From NCBI GenBank assembly GCA_947475415.1, contig CANJLH010000013.1:29467-93466 (forward strand): a DNA stretch of 64,000 nucleotides, written 5' to 3'. Of this stretch, positions 36,281 to 44,603 are shown piece after piece (the first letter of the stretch is position 1; every line of letters begins with the position of its first letter). Both the position numbers and the translations under genes were made by a program. This DNA is from Caulobacteraceae bacterium (GTDB taxonomy: Bacteria; Pseudomonadota; Alphaproteobacteria; Caulobacterales; Caulobacteraceae). The notes under the pieces were generated by a model, which was not told the DNA's origin, made no database searches, and saw only the letters and a program-made list of their open reading frames with translations.

Positions 36281-37690
36281 ATGTCGGTGAGTGAAGCGCA
36301 GGGAGTGGCGGTGGCCGCACCCAAGGGGACGGCTGCGGCGCGTCTGCCGGCATGGCGGCTGGTGTTGTACGCTCTGCCGACCGTGCCCTTGGCCATGGTC
36401 CTCTTACCCATGGCGTTCTTCCTTCCCGCATTCATGACCGGTGAGCTGGGCATCTCGCTCAGCGCCTGGGCCGGGATCGCCATTCTGTCGCGGATCATCG
36501 ACATGGTCATGGATCCCCTCGCCGGGGTGCTCTGCGACCGACTGCCGTCACGGTGGGGCCGGCGCCGCCATTGGCTGGTGATCTCGGCGCCGGTGCTGAT
36601 GTTGGCCTGCGCCATGCTGTTCATGCCGATGTATTTCACCAAACACGTCACCATCGTTTACGCCTTCGCGGGCCTCACCCTGCTGAACCTGTCCCAGGCT
36701 GTGTTCGGGCTCAACGGCTTCGCCTGGGGCGCGGAGCTCTCCGAGGATTATGACGAGCGCTCGCGGATCATGGGCTGGCGGATGGCGGTCGCCGGACTGG
36801 CCCCACTGCTGGCCCTTGGCCTGCCTTCCGTCATCGAGCAGCTAAATCCCCAGGCCACCACCGGCGACAAACTCTACTGGGTGGCGGTGGTGTTCCTGGT
36901 GCTGCTGCCGGTGAGCGTGGCCCTGGCGGTGTCGCTGGTGGGCGAGCAGCCCAACCGGCTGGCCGCCAAGCCCAAGGCCGAGCGGATGACCTTCGCCCAG
37001 AGCTGGGCGTCGATCGTCACCAACAAGATGATGCTGCGGTTGATCGCCATCGAGGTGATGGGCCTGCTGCCCTTCGCCATCTCGTCGGCCATCAACGTGT
37101 TCTACGTCACCTTCGTCCTTCAGGCGCCGGGGGTCACGGCCACTACTCTGCTGTTCGCCTTCGCCGGCGGCCTGTTGTCGATGCCGGTGTGGATGTGGCT
37201 GGCGCAAAGGTTCGAGAAGCACCGGCTGTTGATGATCGCCTATCTCTGTACGCCCCTGGCGGTGATTCCCCAGGCCTTCCTGGGCCCGGGCGACGTTATT
37301 CCCTTCATCATCATCGTGGCGGTGACCGGGGTATTCTCCTCGGGCCCTGCGTTCATCCTGCGCGCCATCATCGCCGACGTGGTGGACACCGACGTGCTGG
37401 AGACCGGCGAGCAGCGCACAGGAACCTTCTACGCCATCGTCGAGATGACCCAGAAGCTGATCCCCACCGTGGCGGTGGCCCTGGCGTTTCCGTTCTTGCA
37501 GCTGATGGGCTTCGACCCGTCGTCGAAGACCAACACTCCTGAGGCGATCAACGCCCTGCGCCTGACTTTCGGCCTGTTCCCGCCGATCCCTTTGCTGCTG
37601 ACGGCGCTGTTGCTTTGGAAGTTCCCCCTCGGCCGGGCCCAGCACGCTGAACTGCGGGCGAAGATCACAGCGAAGCACGGAGCCGGATGA
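36281..37690 (+). CDS. MFS transporter, glycoside-pentoside-hexuronide/MelB type
   Basis: 469 aa from the ATG at 36281 with GGGAGGAAAC before it. About 12 membrane helices. The loop DMVMDPLAGVLCDRLPSRWGRRRHWL has the Asp and the D-R-xxxx-GRRR pattern of the GPH family, and DVVDTDVLETGEQRTGTFYA is the second-half counterpart. Such proteins move sugars or related solutes with a cation. The substrate is unknown; the neighbour is an esterase, convergent. Confidence 0.88.
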   Translation: MSVSEAQGVAVAAPKGTAAARLPAWRLVLYALPTVPLAMVLLPMAFFLPAFMTGELGISLSAWAGIAILSRIIDMVMDPLAGVLCDRLPSRWGRRRHWLVISAPVLMLACAMLFMPMYFTKHVTIVYAFAGLTLLNLSQAVFGLNGFAWGAELSEDYDERSRIMGWRMAVAGLAPLLALGLPSVIEQLNPQATTGDKLYWVAVVFLVLLPVSVALAVSLVGEQPNRLAAKPKAERMTFAQSWASIVTNKMMLRLIAIEVMGLLPFAISSAINVFYVTFVLQAPGVTATTLLFAFAGGLLSMPVWMWLAQRFEKHRLLMIAYLCTPLAVIPQAFLGPGDVIPFIIIVAVTGVFSSGPAFILRAIIADVVDTDVLETGEQRTGTFYAIVEMTQKLIPTVAVALAFPFLQLMGFDPSSKTNTPEAINALRLTFGLFPPIPLLLTALLLWKFPLGRAQHAELRAKITAKHGAG

Positions 37691-37737
37691 GGTTCGCCGG
37701 CCCCAGGCGGGCCGGCGAACCCCTCAGCCCTGCGTCC

Positions 37738-39393
37738 CTAGGTGCGCGACGCCTTGCAGGACCAGTTCTTGGCGTCATAGACGGCGCCGGGGATCTTGGC
37801 CTTGGACTTGTCAAACACTGAGACCATCGGGAAGCGGCAGACCAGGAAGTCCCGCGCCGCACCCACCGGAGGCGGGATCACCACCCCGGATTCACTGGCG
37901 TTGGTGCGGAAGATATACTGAGCCCGCTCAGCGCCGCGGTGCATGACCACCGCGCCCGGCGCCTTACCCTCTTCGACCCACGCGATCAGGGCGTCCAGCA
38001 TGCGGTCGGCATGGTCATTGGGGCCGGTGCCGCCGCCGCAGTGGCCGGCGCCGGGGATCTGGTAGAAGCCGACGAACTTGGCGAGGTTGTCGGCGCCGCC
38101 CAGGGCCTTGCCCTGATCGATGATGTAGTTCTCAAGCGCGAGGTTCGAGCAGCAGGGATCGCTGACGCCCGCCCAGTAGATGGCCTTGTGGCCGGTCTTC
38201 TGCAGCGGCCTCAGGTCTACATTCGGAGGTTGGCCATAACCGATCTTGGCCTCCACCTCGTTCATCTTCTCCAGCTCCGCGTAGGTGAGCGGGTTCTTGA
38301 CGATGTCGCGGTCGGGTTGGTTCAGGTAGGTTCTGGCCCAGGTGGTCTGAATGACCAGGGCGCTGGAGGTCTTGGCCGCGTTCCATGGCTCAGGGCTGGG
38401 ATCCCACGGCGGCGGCACCCGGCCCAGGAACATCCACATGCTCATGTTGGAGATCGGAAGGGCGGTCTTCCTGAGTATGTTCTCGATACTCGTGATCTCA
38501 GGCTGGGTCAGGCAATCCGGGGCGTCGCCGGCCTTGCACTTCAGGGTGTTGAAGTTGAATTTGCACAGCCGGTGATCCCAGATCATCTCGTCCTTGGCGC
38601 CATCGGCCATATCGCAGGCAGCGGTGACTTTCTCCTCCGCGAATTTGAGCTTGGCCGGAGACAGCCAGGAGCCCGGCTCGCGGGTCATCTCGGCCACCTG
38701 GATCTCAAAGGCGGCGCCCTTGCTGGGATAGGCGGGATGTCCAGCGGGCCAGCGTCCGCCCGGCCAGCCGGCCAGCACCCCGTCGAAGTCCTCAGGGTGC
38801 TTGGTGATGATTTCCTGGCCCATCCGCCCGCCGCCGGAGCAACCGGAATGGTAACGCCAGATCTTGTCCACACCGTAATAGGCCTTGGTCATCGCTTGCG
38901 TCGAAACCGCCACCACATGGGCGCCGCGGTGGATGTGGTCAGCCGCCTTGGCGGGATCGGACAGGAAGCTCCAGTCCAGACCCGGCGCACGGTGACCGGT
39001 GTCGGTGCCGGCGACCGCAAACCCCTTGGCCACCGGGTTGCCGGCCGGAATCTGCGAGTCCGTCGGCACATAGCCGGCCGAGCCGCCCAGGCCGATGAAG
39101 TAGTAACGGCCTTTCCAGGCCGACCGTTCTGGCAACTGCAGGCGGAAATAGTTGCGGTTGGGCCGCGGATCATTGGTGGTGACGAAACCTTCGACGCGGC
39201 AATGGCGCACCGGCTGGTCGACCATATCCGCTGAGAAGACCAGGGTGTCGGCCGGCGCAGCGGCCTGCAGACTGTCGACATTGCAGGTCGCACTGGCCGC
39301 GGCGCGCGCGTCGCCATGCATCGAAATCGCCCAGCCCCCTACTCCGGCGCCCACCGCCGCCAAGGCGCCAATAATCGTCCATTTCCGAAGCAT
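37738..39393 (-). CDS. Tannase/feruloyl esterase family alpha/beta hydrolase
   Basis: 551 aa from the ATG at 39393, which starts a signal peptide (WTIIGALAAVGAGVGGWAI). The nucleophile motif is YHSGCSGGGRMGQE, and the CS-D-HC pattern of the family is completed by Cys-His in PGAGHCGGGTGPND. Several more Cys lie between. It would cleave aromatic carboxylic esters (gallate, ferulate) in the periplasm or outside. It is divergent from the D-aminoacylase gene (166-base gap). Confidence 0.88.
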   Translation of the reverse strand: MLRKWTIIGALAAVGAGVGGWAISMHGDARAAASATCNVDSLQAAAPADTLVFSADMVDQPVRHCRVEGFVTTNDPRPNRNYFRLQLPERSAWKGRYYFIGLGGSAGYVPTDSQIPAGNPVAKGFAVAGTDTGHRAPGLDWSFLSDPAKAADHIHRGAHVVAVSTQAMTKAYYGVDKIWRYHSGCSGGGRMGQEIITKHPEDFDGVLAGWPGGRWPAGHPAYPSKGAAFEIQVAEMTREPGSWLSPAKLKFAEEKVTAACDMADGAKDEMIWDHRLCKFNFNTLKCKAGDAPDCLTQPEITSIENILRKTALPISNMSMWMFLGRVPPPWDPSPEPWNAAKTSSALVIQTTWARTYLNQPDRDIVKNPLTYAELEKMNEVEAKIGYGQPPNVDLRPLQKTGHKAIYWAGVSDPCCSNLALENYIIDQGKALGGADNLAKFVGFYQIPGAGHCGGGTGPNDHADRMLDALIAWVEEGKAPGAVVMHRGAERAQYIFRTNASESGVVIPPPVGAARDFLVCRFPMVSVFDKSKAKIPGAVYDAKNWSCKASRT

Positions 39394-39559
39394 CACGCCG
39401 CCATCCTCCCAGTGTGTGAATTTTTCGCTGTCGCGTTTACGCAACTATTTGACCGCCGCGATCCAATCACCTCAATTGCGCCGGGTCAATGCGGCGGCCC
39501 CCTTGCCGCCCCGCCGAGGGCGGGGGATGTTATGGGCGGAACGATCACGGGAGGCGGAT

Positions 39560-41221
39560 ATGGGCTATGATCTAGTCATTCGCGGCGGCGACATCGTCGA
39601 CGGCTCCGGTCTGCCACGCTACCGCACCGACGTCGGCGTCATCGGCGACCGCATCGCCAAGGTCGGGCGTATCGCCGAGAGAGGCGCCCGCGAGATCGAC
39701 GCCGAGGGCCACGTTGTCACCCCCGGATTCATCGACGGCCACACCCATATGGACGCCCAGATCAACTGGGACCCGCTGTCCAGCCCAGCCTGCTACCAGG
39801 GCATCACCAGCGTGGTGATGGGCAACTGCGGGTTCACTCTGGCCCCCAGCCGCGCGGACGCCCGCGGCATGGTGGTCAAGAACCTGGAGCGCGCTGAGGA
39901 TATCTCCGCCGCCGCCATGGCGCTTGGCATCACCTGGGGTTGGGAGACCTTCCCGGAATACCTCGACTATGTGGACAAGCTGCCCAAGGGCCTGAACCAC
40001 GCGGTCTATGTTGGCCATTCGGCCCTGCGAACCTGGGCCATGGGCGAACGCGCCTTCGAAGCCGAGGCGAACGCCGATGAGCTGGCCGCCATGTGCTCCG
40101 AATTGAAATCCGGGGTCGATGCCGGCGCTATCGGCTTTTCCAGTTCCCGCTCCTTCGCCCACGAAACCGCCGATAACCACCCGGTGGCCTCGCGCGTCGG
40201 GTCCTGGGACGAGGTTCGCGCCCTGGTTGGCGTACTGGGCGACATGGGTAAAGGCATGTTCGAGCTGGCGCTTGGCGGCCAGGTGCCGGACGGGCTGGAG
40301 GAACTGGCGATCGAGACGCGGGTGCCCGTCACGTTCGGCGTCGGCGCCGTGGGCGGCACGAGCTGGCGCGAGCAGCTGCAGATGTTCGACCGGGTGGCGG
40401 GCCTGGGCGGACGAATGATCGGTCAGACCCACAGCCGTGGCCTGACCATCCTGTTATCGTTCCAATCCGGCCTTCCCTTCGATAAGCTGCCGAGTTGGGC
40501 GCCGTTTCGGGCCCTGCCCCTGGCCGAACAGGAGCGCCGCCTGCGCAGCGAGCCGGAGCTGCGCGCCGCTCTGGTCGACGCCATCCACAACGAAGCCTAT
40601 CCCCGCGCATTGTCTGCGGAACCTCGGCGACCCAAGTGGGACCTGATTGAGGTGCGCAATGGCGCGCTGCCGCCCTACCGCAATCTGGGCGAACTTGGCC
40701 GCGAGCAGAACCGCGACCCGGCGGAGATCATGATCGACCTGGCCTTGGCCAGCGAAGGCCTGTCGCAGATCTTCGTACAGAATATCGCGCCCTATCCTGA
40801 GGAAGACCTGCTGGCGACCCTGCGCCACCCGCGCACGGTGATGACATTCTCTGACTCCGGCGCTCACGTCAGCCAGATTTCCGACTGCTCGATCCACACC
40901 TACCTCCTGGCCTATTGGGTGCGGACGCGAGAACAGTTCACCCTGGAGGAGGCCGTGCGAATGATCACCCTGGTGCCAGCCGCCACCTGGGGCTTCGCCG
41001 ACCGCGGATTGATCCGTGAGGGCCTAAAAGCTGACCTCAACGTCTTTGATCCCGCGACCATCGCGCCGGACACCCCCAGGGTTGTCCATGATCTGCCTGG
41101 CGGCTCACGACGCTACCTCCAGGGCGCCACCGGCATCCGCGCGACCGTGGTCAATGGCCAGACCCTGATGGAAAACGGCGCGCACACAGGGGCCCTGCCT
41201 GGCCGATTGCTTCGCCACTAG
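39560..41221 (+). CDS. N-acyl-D-amino-acid deacylase family amidohydrolase (second copy)
   Basis: 553 aa from the ATG at 39560 with GGGAGGCG upstream. DLVIRGGDIVDGSGLP, metal motif GFIDGHTHMDAQ, Cys ligand in VMGNCGFTLAP, and SDSGAHVSQISDCS are the family signature. It is a relative of the gene at 7863-9584 but differs clearly through the middle. A hairpin with 7-bp GC stem (39509-39525) lies in its leader. The substrate is unknown. Confidence 0.87.
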   Translation: MGYDLVIRGGDIVDGSGLPRYRTDVGVIGDRIAKVGRIAERGAREIDAEGHVVTPGFIDGHTHMDAQINWDPLSSPACYQGITSVVMGNCGFTLAPSRADARGMVVKNLERAEDISAAAMALGITWGWETFPEYLDYVDKLPKGLNHAVYVGHSALRTWAMGERAFEAEANADELAAMCSELKSGVDAGAIGFSSSRSFAHETADNHPVASRVGSWDEVRALVGVLGDMGKGMFELALGGQVPDGLEELAIETRVPVTFGVGAVGGTSWREQLQMFDRVAGLGGRMIGQTHSRGLTILLSFQSGLPFDKLPSWAPFRALPLAEQERRLRSEPELRAALVDAIHNEAYPRALSAEPRRPKWDLIEVRNGALPPYRNLGELGREQNRDPAEIMIDLALASEGLSQIFVQNIAPYPEEDLLATLRHPRTVMTFSDSGAHVSQISDCSIHTYLLAYWVRTREQFTLEEAVRMITLVPAATWGFADRGLIREGLKADLNVFDPATIAPDTPRVVHDLPGGSRRYLQGATGIRATVVNGQTLMENGAHTGALPGRLLRH

Positions 41222-41596
41222 AGGGCGCAAACACGTTCCGATTCGGCACACACCCTGTGGATAAATCAGCGACCGCGGCAACTACTGCGGACGAAGGACT
41301 GATTTTCCACCCTCATAGGTAGTTTCGACCCAGAGCAGCGCGATAGCATCGCGTGACTTTTTGCCGTCATCGCCGAACCTAGAGCACTCAGGCGAAGCCC
41401 TACCATGCCTGAATCCGTCATCCGGAGGCCTTACAAGTGGGACGGGCGCACGGTTCAACTCGATTCCGCGCCGAATCTACGCCCGGTTGCATCGAGAAAG
41501 ATGAGGTCTCGCCTAGAAATCGCCTCTTTCAGGCTCGAATAGGCAAGCATCAAAAGTTAACGGCGGTTCATGTGGACCGCGCAGCAGGGAAATCGA
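41222..41596. other. 375-base intergenic region
   Basis: No open frame with coding character is seen. It holds a terminator-like hairpin at 41339-41363 and must contain the promoter for the OmpA lipoprotein gene. Base composition is lower in GC than the genes on both sides. Confidence 0.6.
41339..41363 (+). terminator. Probable intrinsic terminator after the D-aminoacylase gene
   Basis: CGCGAT (41339-41344), loop AGC, ATCGCG (41348-41353), then TGACTTTTT. A 6-bp stem with a short loop and five T after a small gap; it lies 118 bases past the stop codon. Confidence 0.45.
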
Positions 41597-42166
41597 ATGA
41601 TGTTTAGCGCCTCGAAGGTGTTGGTGACAGGAGCCATGATCTTGAGCGTGTCCGCCCTTGGCGGTTGCGCAACCAAGAAATTCGTACGCGAGCAGGTCAC
41701 GCCCGTGGCGACTCGGGTCTCCGCGCACGACGCGCGTCTCGAAGCCTTGGACGCCACCACGCGTGAGGCCCTGGACCGGGCAACCGCCGCCGGCAAACTT
41801 GCAGAGGGCAAGTTCGTCTATTCCATGGTGCTTAGCGACGACAGCCTGAAGTTCCCCATCGGTCGCGCCGCACTGACCCCGGAGATTCAGTCGCGCCTTG
41901 ACGCCTTCGCCTCGAAGCTGATGACCGAGAACAAGAACGTCTATGTCGAGGTTCAGGGCCACACCGACGCGACGGGTTCCAAGGAAGCCAACTACCGGCT
42001 GGGCCAGGAGCGCGCCGAGGTCGTGCGTCGCTATCTGAACCGCGCCGGCGTGCCGCTGAATCGGATCGGCACCATTTCCTATGGTCCGGACGCACCGGTG
42101 GCGCCGAACACGGATCGGGTCGGCCGCGAGGCCAACCGCCGCGTGGTGCTGATCGTCCTCACCTGA
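41597..42166 (+). CDS. OmpA-family lipoprotein
   Basis: 189 aa from ATG 41597 (or 41600). Signal peptide with lipobox SALGGC, so it is a lipoprotein. A short helical region follows (HDARLEALDATTREAL), then an OmpA-like murein-binding domain with VQGHTDATGSKEANYRLGQERAEVVRRYL and the closing NRRVVLIVL. It would tie the outer membrane to the cell wall. A TonB-like gene follows on the same strand. Confidence 0.88.
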   Translation: MMFSASKVLVTGAMILSVSALGGCATKKFVREQVTPVATRVSAHDARLEALDATTREALDRATAAGKLAEGKFVYSMVLSDDSLKFPIGRAALTPEIQSRLDAFASKLMTENKNVYVEVQGHTDATGSKEANYRLGQERAEVVRRYLNRAGVPLNRIGTISYGPDAPVAPNTDRVGREANRRVVLIVLT

Positions 42167-42293
42167 GGACGGCGGCGCCGCATCTTCCGCTAAGCGCGGG
42201 GCGCAATGTCTTTGTCTTTCGATAAGGACATTGCGCCAGGATGCCGCCGTACTTCTGTCGCTGGGGCGGGCGAGACGCGAGCGGTACAGGTTT

Positions 42294-43064
42294 ATGGGTC
42301 GGGCACTAAGAGGCGGGCGGCGTCGGCTGTTCGGCTTAATCGCGAGCGCAGCAGGTCACCTCGGGATTCTCGCGGTGATCATGAACGCTTATGTCGATCC
42401 GCTCCCGCCAGAACCAGCGCCGATGGTGGTCGAACTGATCGAACTGCCCAAGCCAGAGCCGCTGTCGCCGGCTCCGGCGCCAACGCCCGCGCCGCCGCAA
42501 CCCACTCCGGCGGCCAAGCCGACGCCGGAACCGCCGAAGCCGGCCAAGGCCCCGCCCAAGCACCAGGTCGCGCGCAAGGCCAAGACGCCGCCACCCAATG
42601 TCGAGACCATCGCCGCCAATGATGGCCCAAGCGGCGACGGCGACAATGAAATCAGCGACGGCGCCCTGGCCTCTGCCGCCACCGCCGGATCCGGCGCCGG
42701 ATCCGCGGGAGGCCAGTGCGATATGGTGGGCCATTTGCAGGCCCGTCTGCGCCGCGACCGCCAGGTCCAGTCCGCCATGGCCGTCGCCAATCGCGGTAGG
42801 GCGATCCGGGTCTGGAACGGCCGCTGGGTGCGCCATCCCGGTCAGGAAGGCGCAGGCCTGGCCGCGGTGCGTGAGGCGATCATGTGGGAAGTCGCCTTCG
42901 CCCCTGACGCCTGCAAACAACGGCCGGTGAGCGGCATGGTGCTTATCTCGCTGAACGACGCCCCTGGCGCGGCGCGTGTGGTGCTGGGCTCGGGCCAGTG
43001 GCGCTGGTCGGACCTGCTGTTCGCCCGCGGGGAGCAATCCAGCGGGGAATCGCTGCGGCCCTAG
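42294..43064 (+). CDS. TonB-like membrane protein with Pro-rich linker
   Basis: 256 aa from the ATG at 42294. A basic start and one membrane helix (LFGLIASAAGHLGILAVIMNAYV) are followed by VVELIELPKPEP and a long Pro/Ala/Lys-rich linker, as in TonB and TolA. The C-terminal ~110 residues (GGQCDMVGHLQARLRRD..., RAIRVWNGRWV, WRWSDLLFARGE) do not match the usual TonB domain that I know. It may be an energy transducer for a local receptor. It converges with SMP-30 by 4 bases. Confidence 0.7.
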   Translation: MGRALRGGRRRLFGLIASAAGHLGILAVIMNAYVDPLPPEPAPMVVELIELPKPEPLSPAPAPTPAPPQPTPAAKPTPEPPKPAKAPPKHQVARKAKTPPPNVETIAANDGPSGDGDNEISDGALASAATAGSGAGSAGGQCDMVGHLQARLRRDRQVQSAMAVANRGRAIRVWNGRWVRHPGQEGAGLAAVREAIMWEVAFAPDACKQRPVSGMVLISLNDAPGAARVVLGSGQWRWSDLLFARGEQSSGESLRP

Positions 43065-43909
43065 ATCCGGCAGGGATCCACCGGCAAGCCCGGTTTCTCC
43101 GCCGGCATCCGAAAGATCCGCGCATTGCCGGCGCCGTCAGGATCCGAACCGGTCACCACGAACAGCTCGCTCAGGCCGAGTCCCCCAAAACAGACGCTGA
43201 GGGTGTTCTCAACGGGAAACGCAATCCGGCTGAGTTCACGGCCCTCCGGGCTATAGCGGGCGATGCAGGCGCCGTAGTGGAAGGCGATCCAGAGATCGCC
43301 AGCGGCGTCCACGGCCATGCCATCGGGGTGGCCGGGCGTCGCCGCCGTCGAAAACGAACCGATCCGCCTCGCCGCGCCGTCGGCCATCTCCGACACGATC
43401 ACCTGATTGTTGTAGGTGTCAGAGTGGTAGAGCCGCGTCCCATCCGGCGAGAGCGCAACGCCGTTGGGCAGGCTCAACCCGCCATAGACAATGCCGCCCT
43501 GATGCTCGCCGGTGATGTGAACGAGATCGCCGCCCACCCGCTCACCGGTCGGGTCCTGGCGCACGGCGCCGACAAAGATCGCCCCGTCGCGCCCGCAACA
43601 GATATCGTTGAAACCACCAACCTCGGCGCCCGGCGTAGATGGCAGATCCTCGCGGGTAAAGATCACCCGGGTCTGACCATCCTTCACGTGGGAGACGTCG
43701 CGGCCTGTGACCACATATCCGCCGTCGGCATGCGGACAGACGCCGCCGCTTCCGCGGCGCTTGGGGACCAGCACGCTCAACCGTCCCTGGCGGTCCAGGC
43801 GATGCAGGCCGCCGCCGTGGACATCGGCGAAGACGATGCCGCCCTCGCCGTCGTCGACGGGACCTTCCAGGGTCAGGAATCCAGAGGGAAGGATATCATC
43901 CATAGTCAC
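43061..43909 (-). CDS. SMP-30/gluconolactonase/LRE family protein
   Basis: 282 aa. Beta-propeller lactonase: LEGPVDDGEGGIVFADVHGG at the start carries the first metal Glu, GGFNDICCGRDGAIFV the Asn-Asp pair, and LPNGVALSPDGTRLYHSDT the Asn and Asp of the site, with HPDGMAVDAAGDLWIA next. It hydrolyses sugar or other lactones. It lies 5 bases after the carboxymuconolactone decarboxylase-like gene, so the two form an operon. Confidence 0.9.
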   Translation of the reverse strand: MTMDDILPSGFLTLEGPVDDGEGGIVFADVHGGGLHRLDRQGRLSVLVPKRRGSGGVCPHADGGYVVTGRDVSHVKDGQTRVIFTREDLPSTPGAEVGGFNDICCGRDGAIFVGAVRQDPTGERVGGDLVHITGEHQGGIVYGGLSLPNGVALSPDGTRLYHSDTYNNQVIVSEMADGAARRIGSFSTAATPGHPDGMAVDAAGDLWIAFHYGACIARYSPEGRELSRIAFPVENTLSVCFGGLGLSELFVVTGSDPDGAGNARIFRMPAEKPGLPVDPCRI

Positions 43910-43914
43910 ACTCC

Positions 43915-44334
43915 TTACGTCTCCTGGCCGGCGGGCAGTTCCAGGCCCCGCTCGCTCAACACATCCTTGAGCACGGCGTAGGCGCCGTTCATGGCCGGAA
44001 ACCCAACGTAGGGCGTCACCTGGATCAGCACCTCACCCAGTTCCGCAGGCGTGAGGCCGTTGCTGATCCCCATGTGCAGATGCGCCTTCAGCTCCTGGGT
44101 TTGGCGCAGGGCGATCATCATCGAGATCACCACCAGGCTTCGCTCACGAAGTTCGAGGCCGGGGCGCGACCAGGGTTCGGCGAAAGCGAACTCCACCGCC
44201 AGTCGCGCGAGATCCCCATCGATCCCGCCGGCCGCGATGCGCGCCTCATAGGCCGCCCGCAACCGCTTTCCGGTCAGCTTCTCTACTGTCGCCAACCCGC
44301 GCGCGGTTCGTTCCGGGTTCTTATCCTGCGTCAT
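43915..44334 (-). CDS. Carboxymuconolactone decarboxylase family protein
   Basis: 139 aa from the ATG at 44334. RPGLELRERSLVVISMMIALRQ and ELKAHLHMGISNGLTPAELGEVLIQVTPYVGFPA match the gamma-carboxymuconolactone decarboxylase branch; there is no CxxC, so it is not an AhpD-type peroxidase. With the lactonase next to it, a ring-cleavage product route is plausible, but paralogues of this family have other reactions. Confidence 0.88.
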   Translation of the reverse strand: MTQDKNPERTARGLATVEKLTGKRLRAAYEARIAAGGIDGDLARLAVEFAFAEPWSRPGLELRERSLVVISMMIALRQTQELKAHLHMGISNGLTPAELGEVLIQVTPYVGFPAMNGAYAVLKDVLSERGLELPAGQET

Positions 44335-44499
44335 CGCCACCTCCCGGCGCGCAACAGGATTCACCGTGCGGAGCAGCGCGACAACCACAGACTTCGGGTT
44401 CCGCAGGGTGAAATTCGCCAACGAAAAGCGATTTTTCGCAATTCACTCCCATGCGTCGTCGTGGGACGTTGAATTTCAGACGCTTATCGGCACAAGTTC

Positions 44500-44527
44500 G
44501 CGCGCCCGCAGAATTCTGCAGGCGCGC
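44500..44527. terminator. 28-base near-perfect palindrome after the TonB receptor gene
   Basis: GCGCGCCCGCAGAA and TTCTGCAGGCGCGC pair with a single mismatched position, centred on GAATTC. It lies 77 bases past the receptor stop on that gene's strand. On the plus strand it is followed by TTTGATTTT. It probably works as a transcription end signal. Confidence 0.5.
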
Positions 44528-44603
44528 TTTGATTTTACAACAATAACAGGTCGAATCACCGATCCCGCCCGGCCAGCGCCAGACGGGACCTGTTCGATCG
44601 AGG

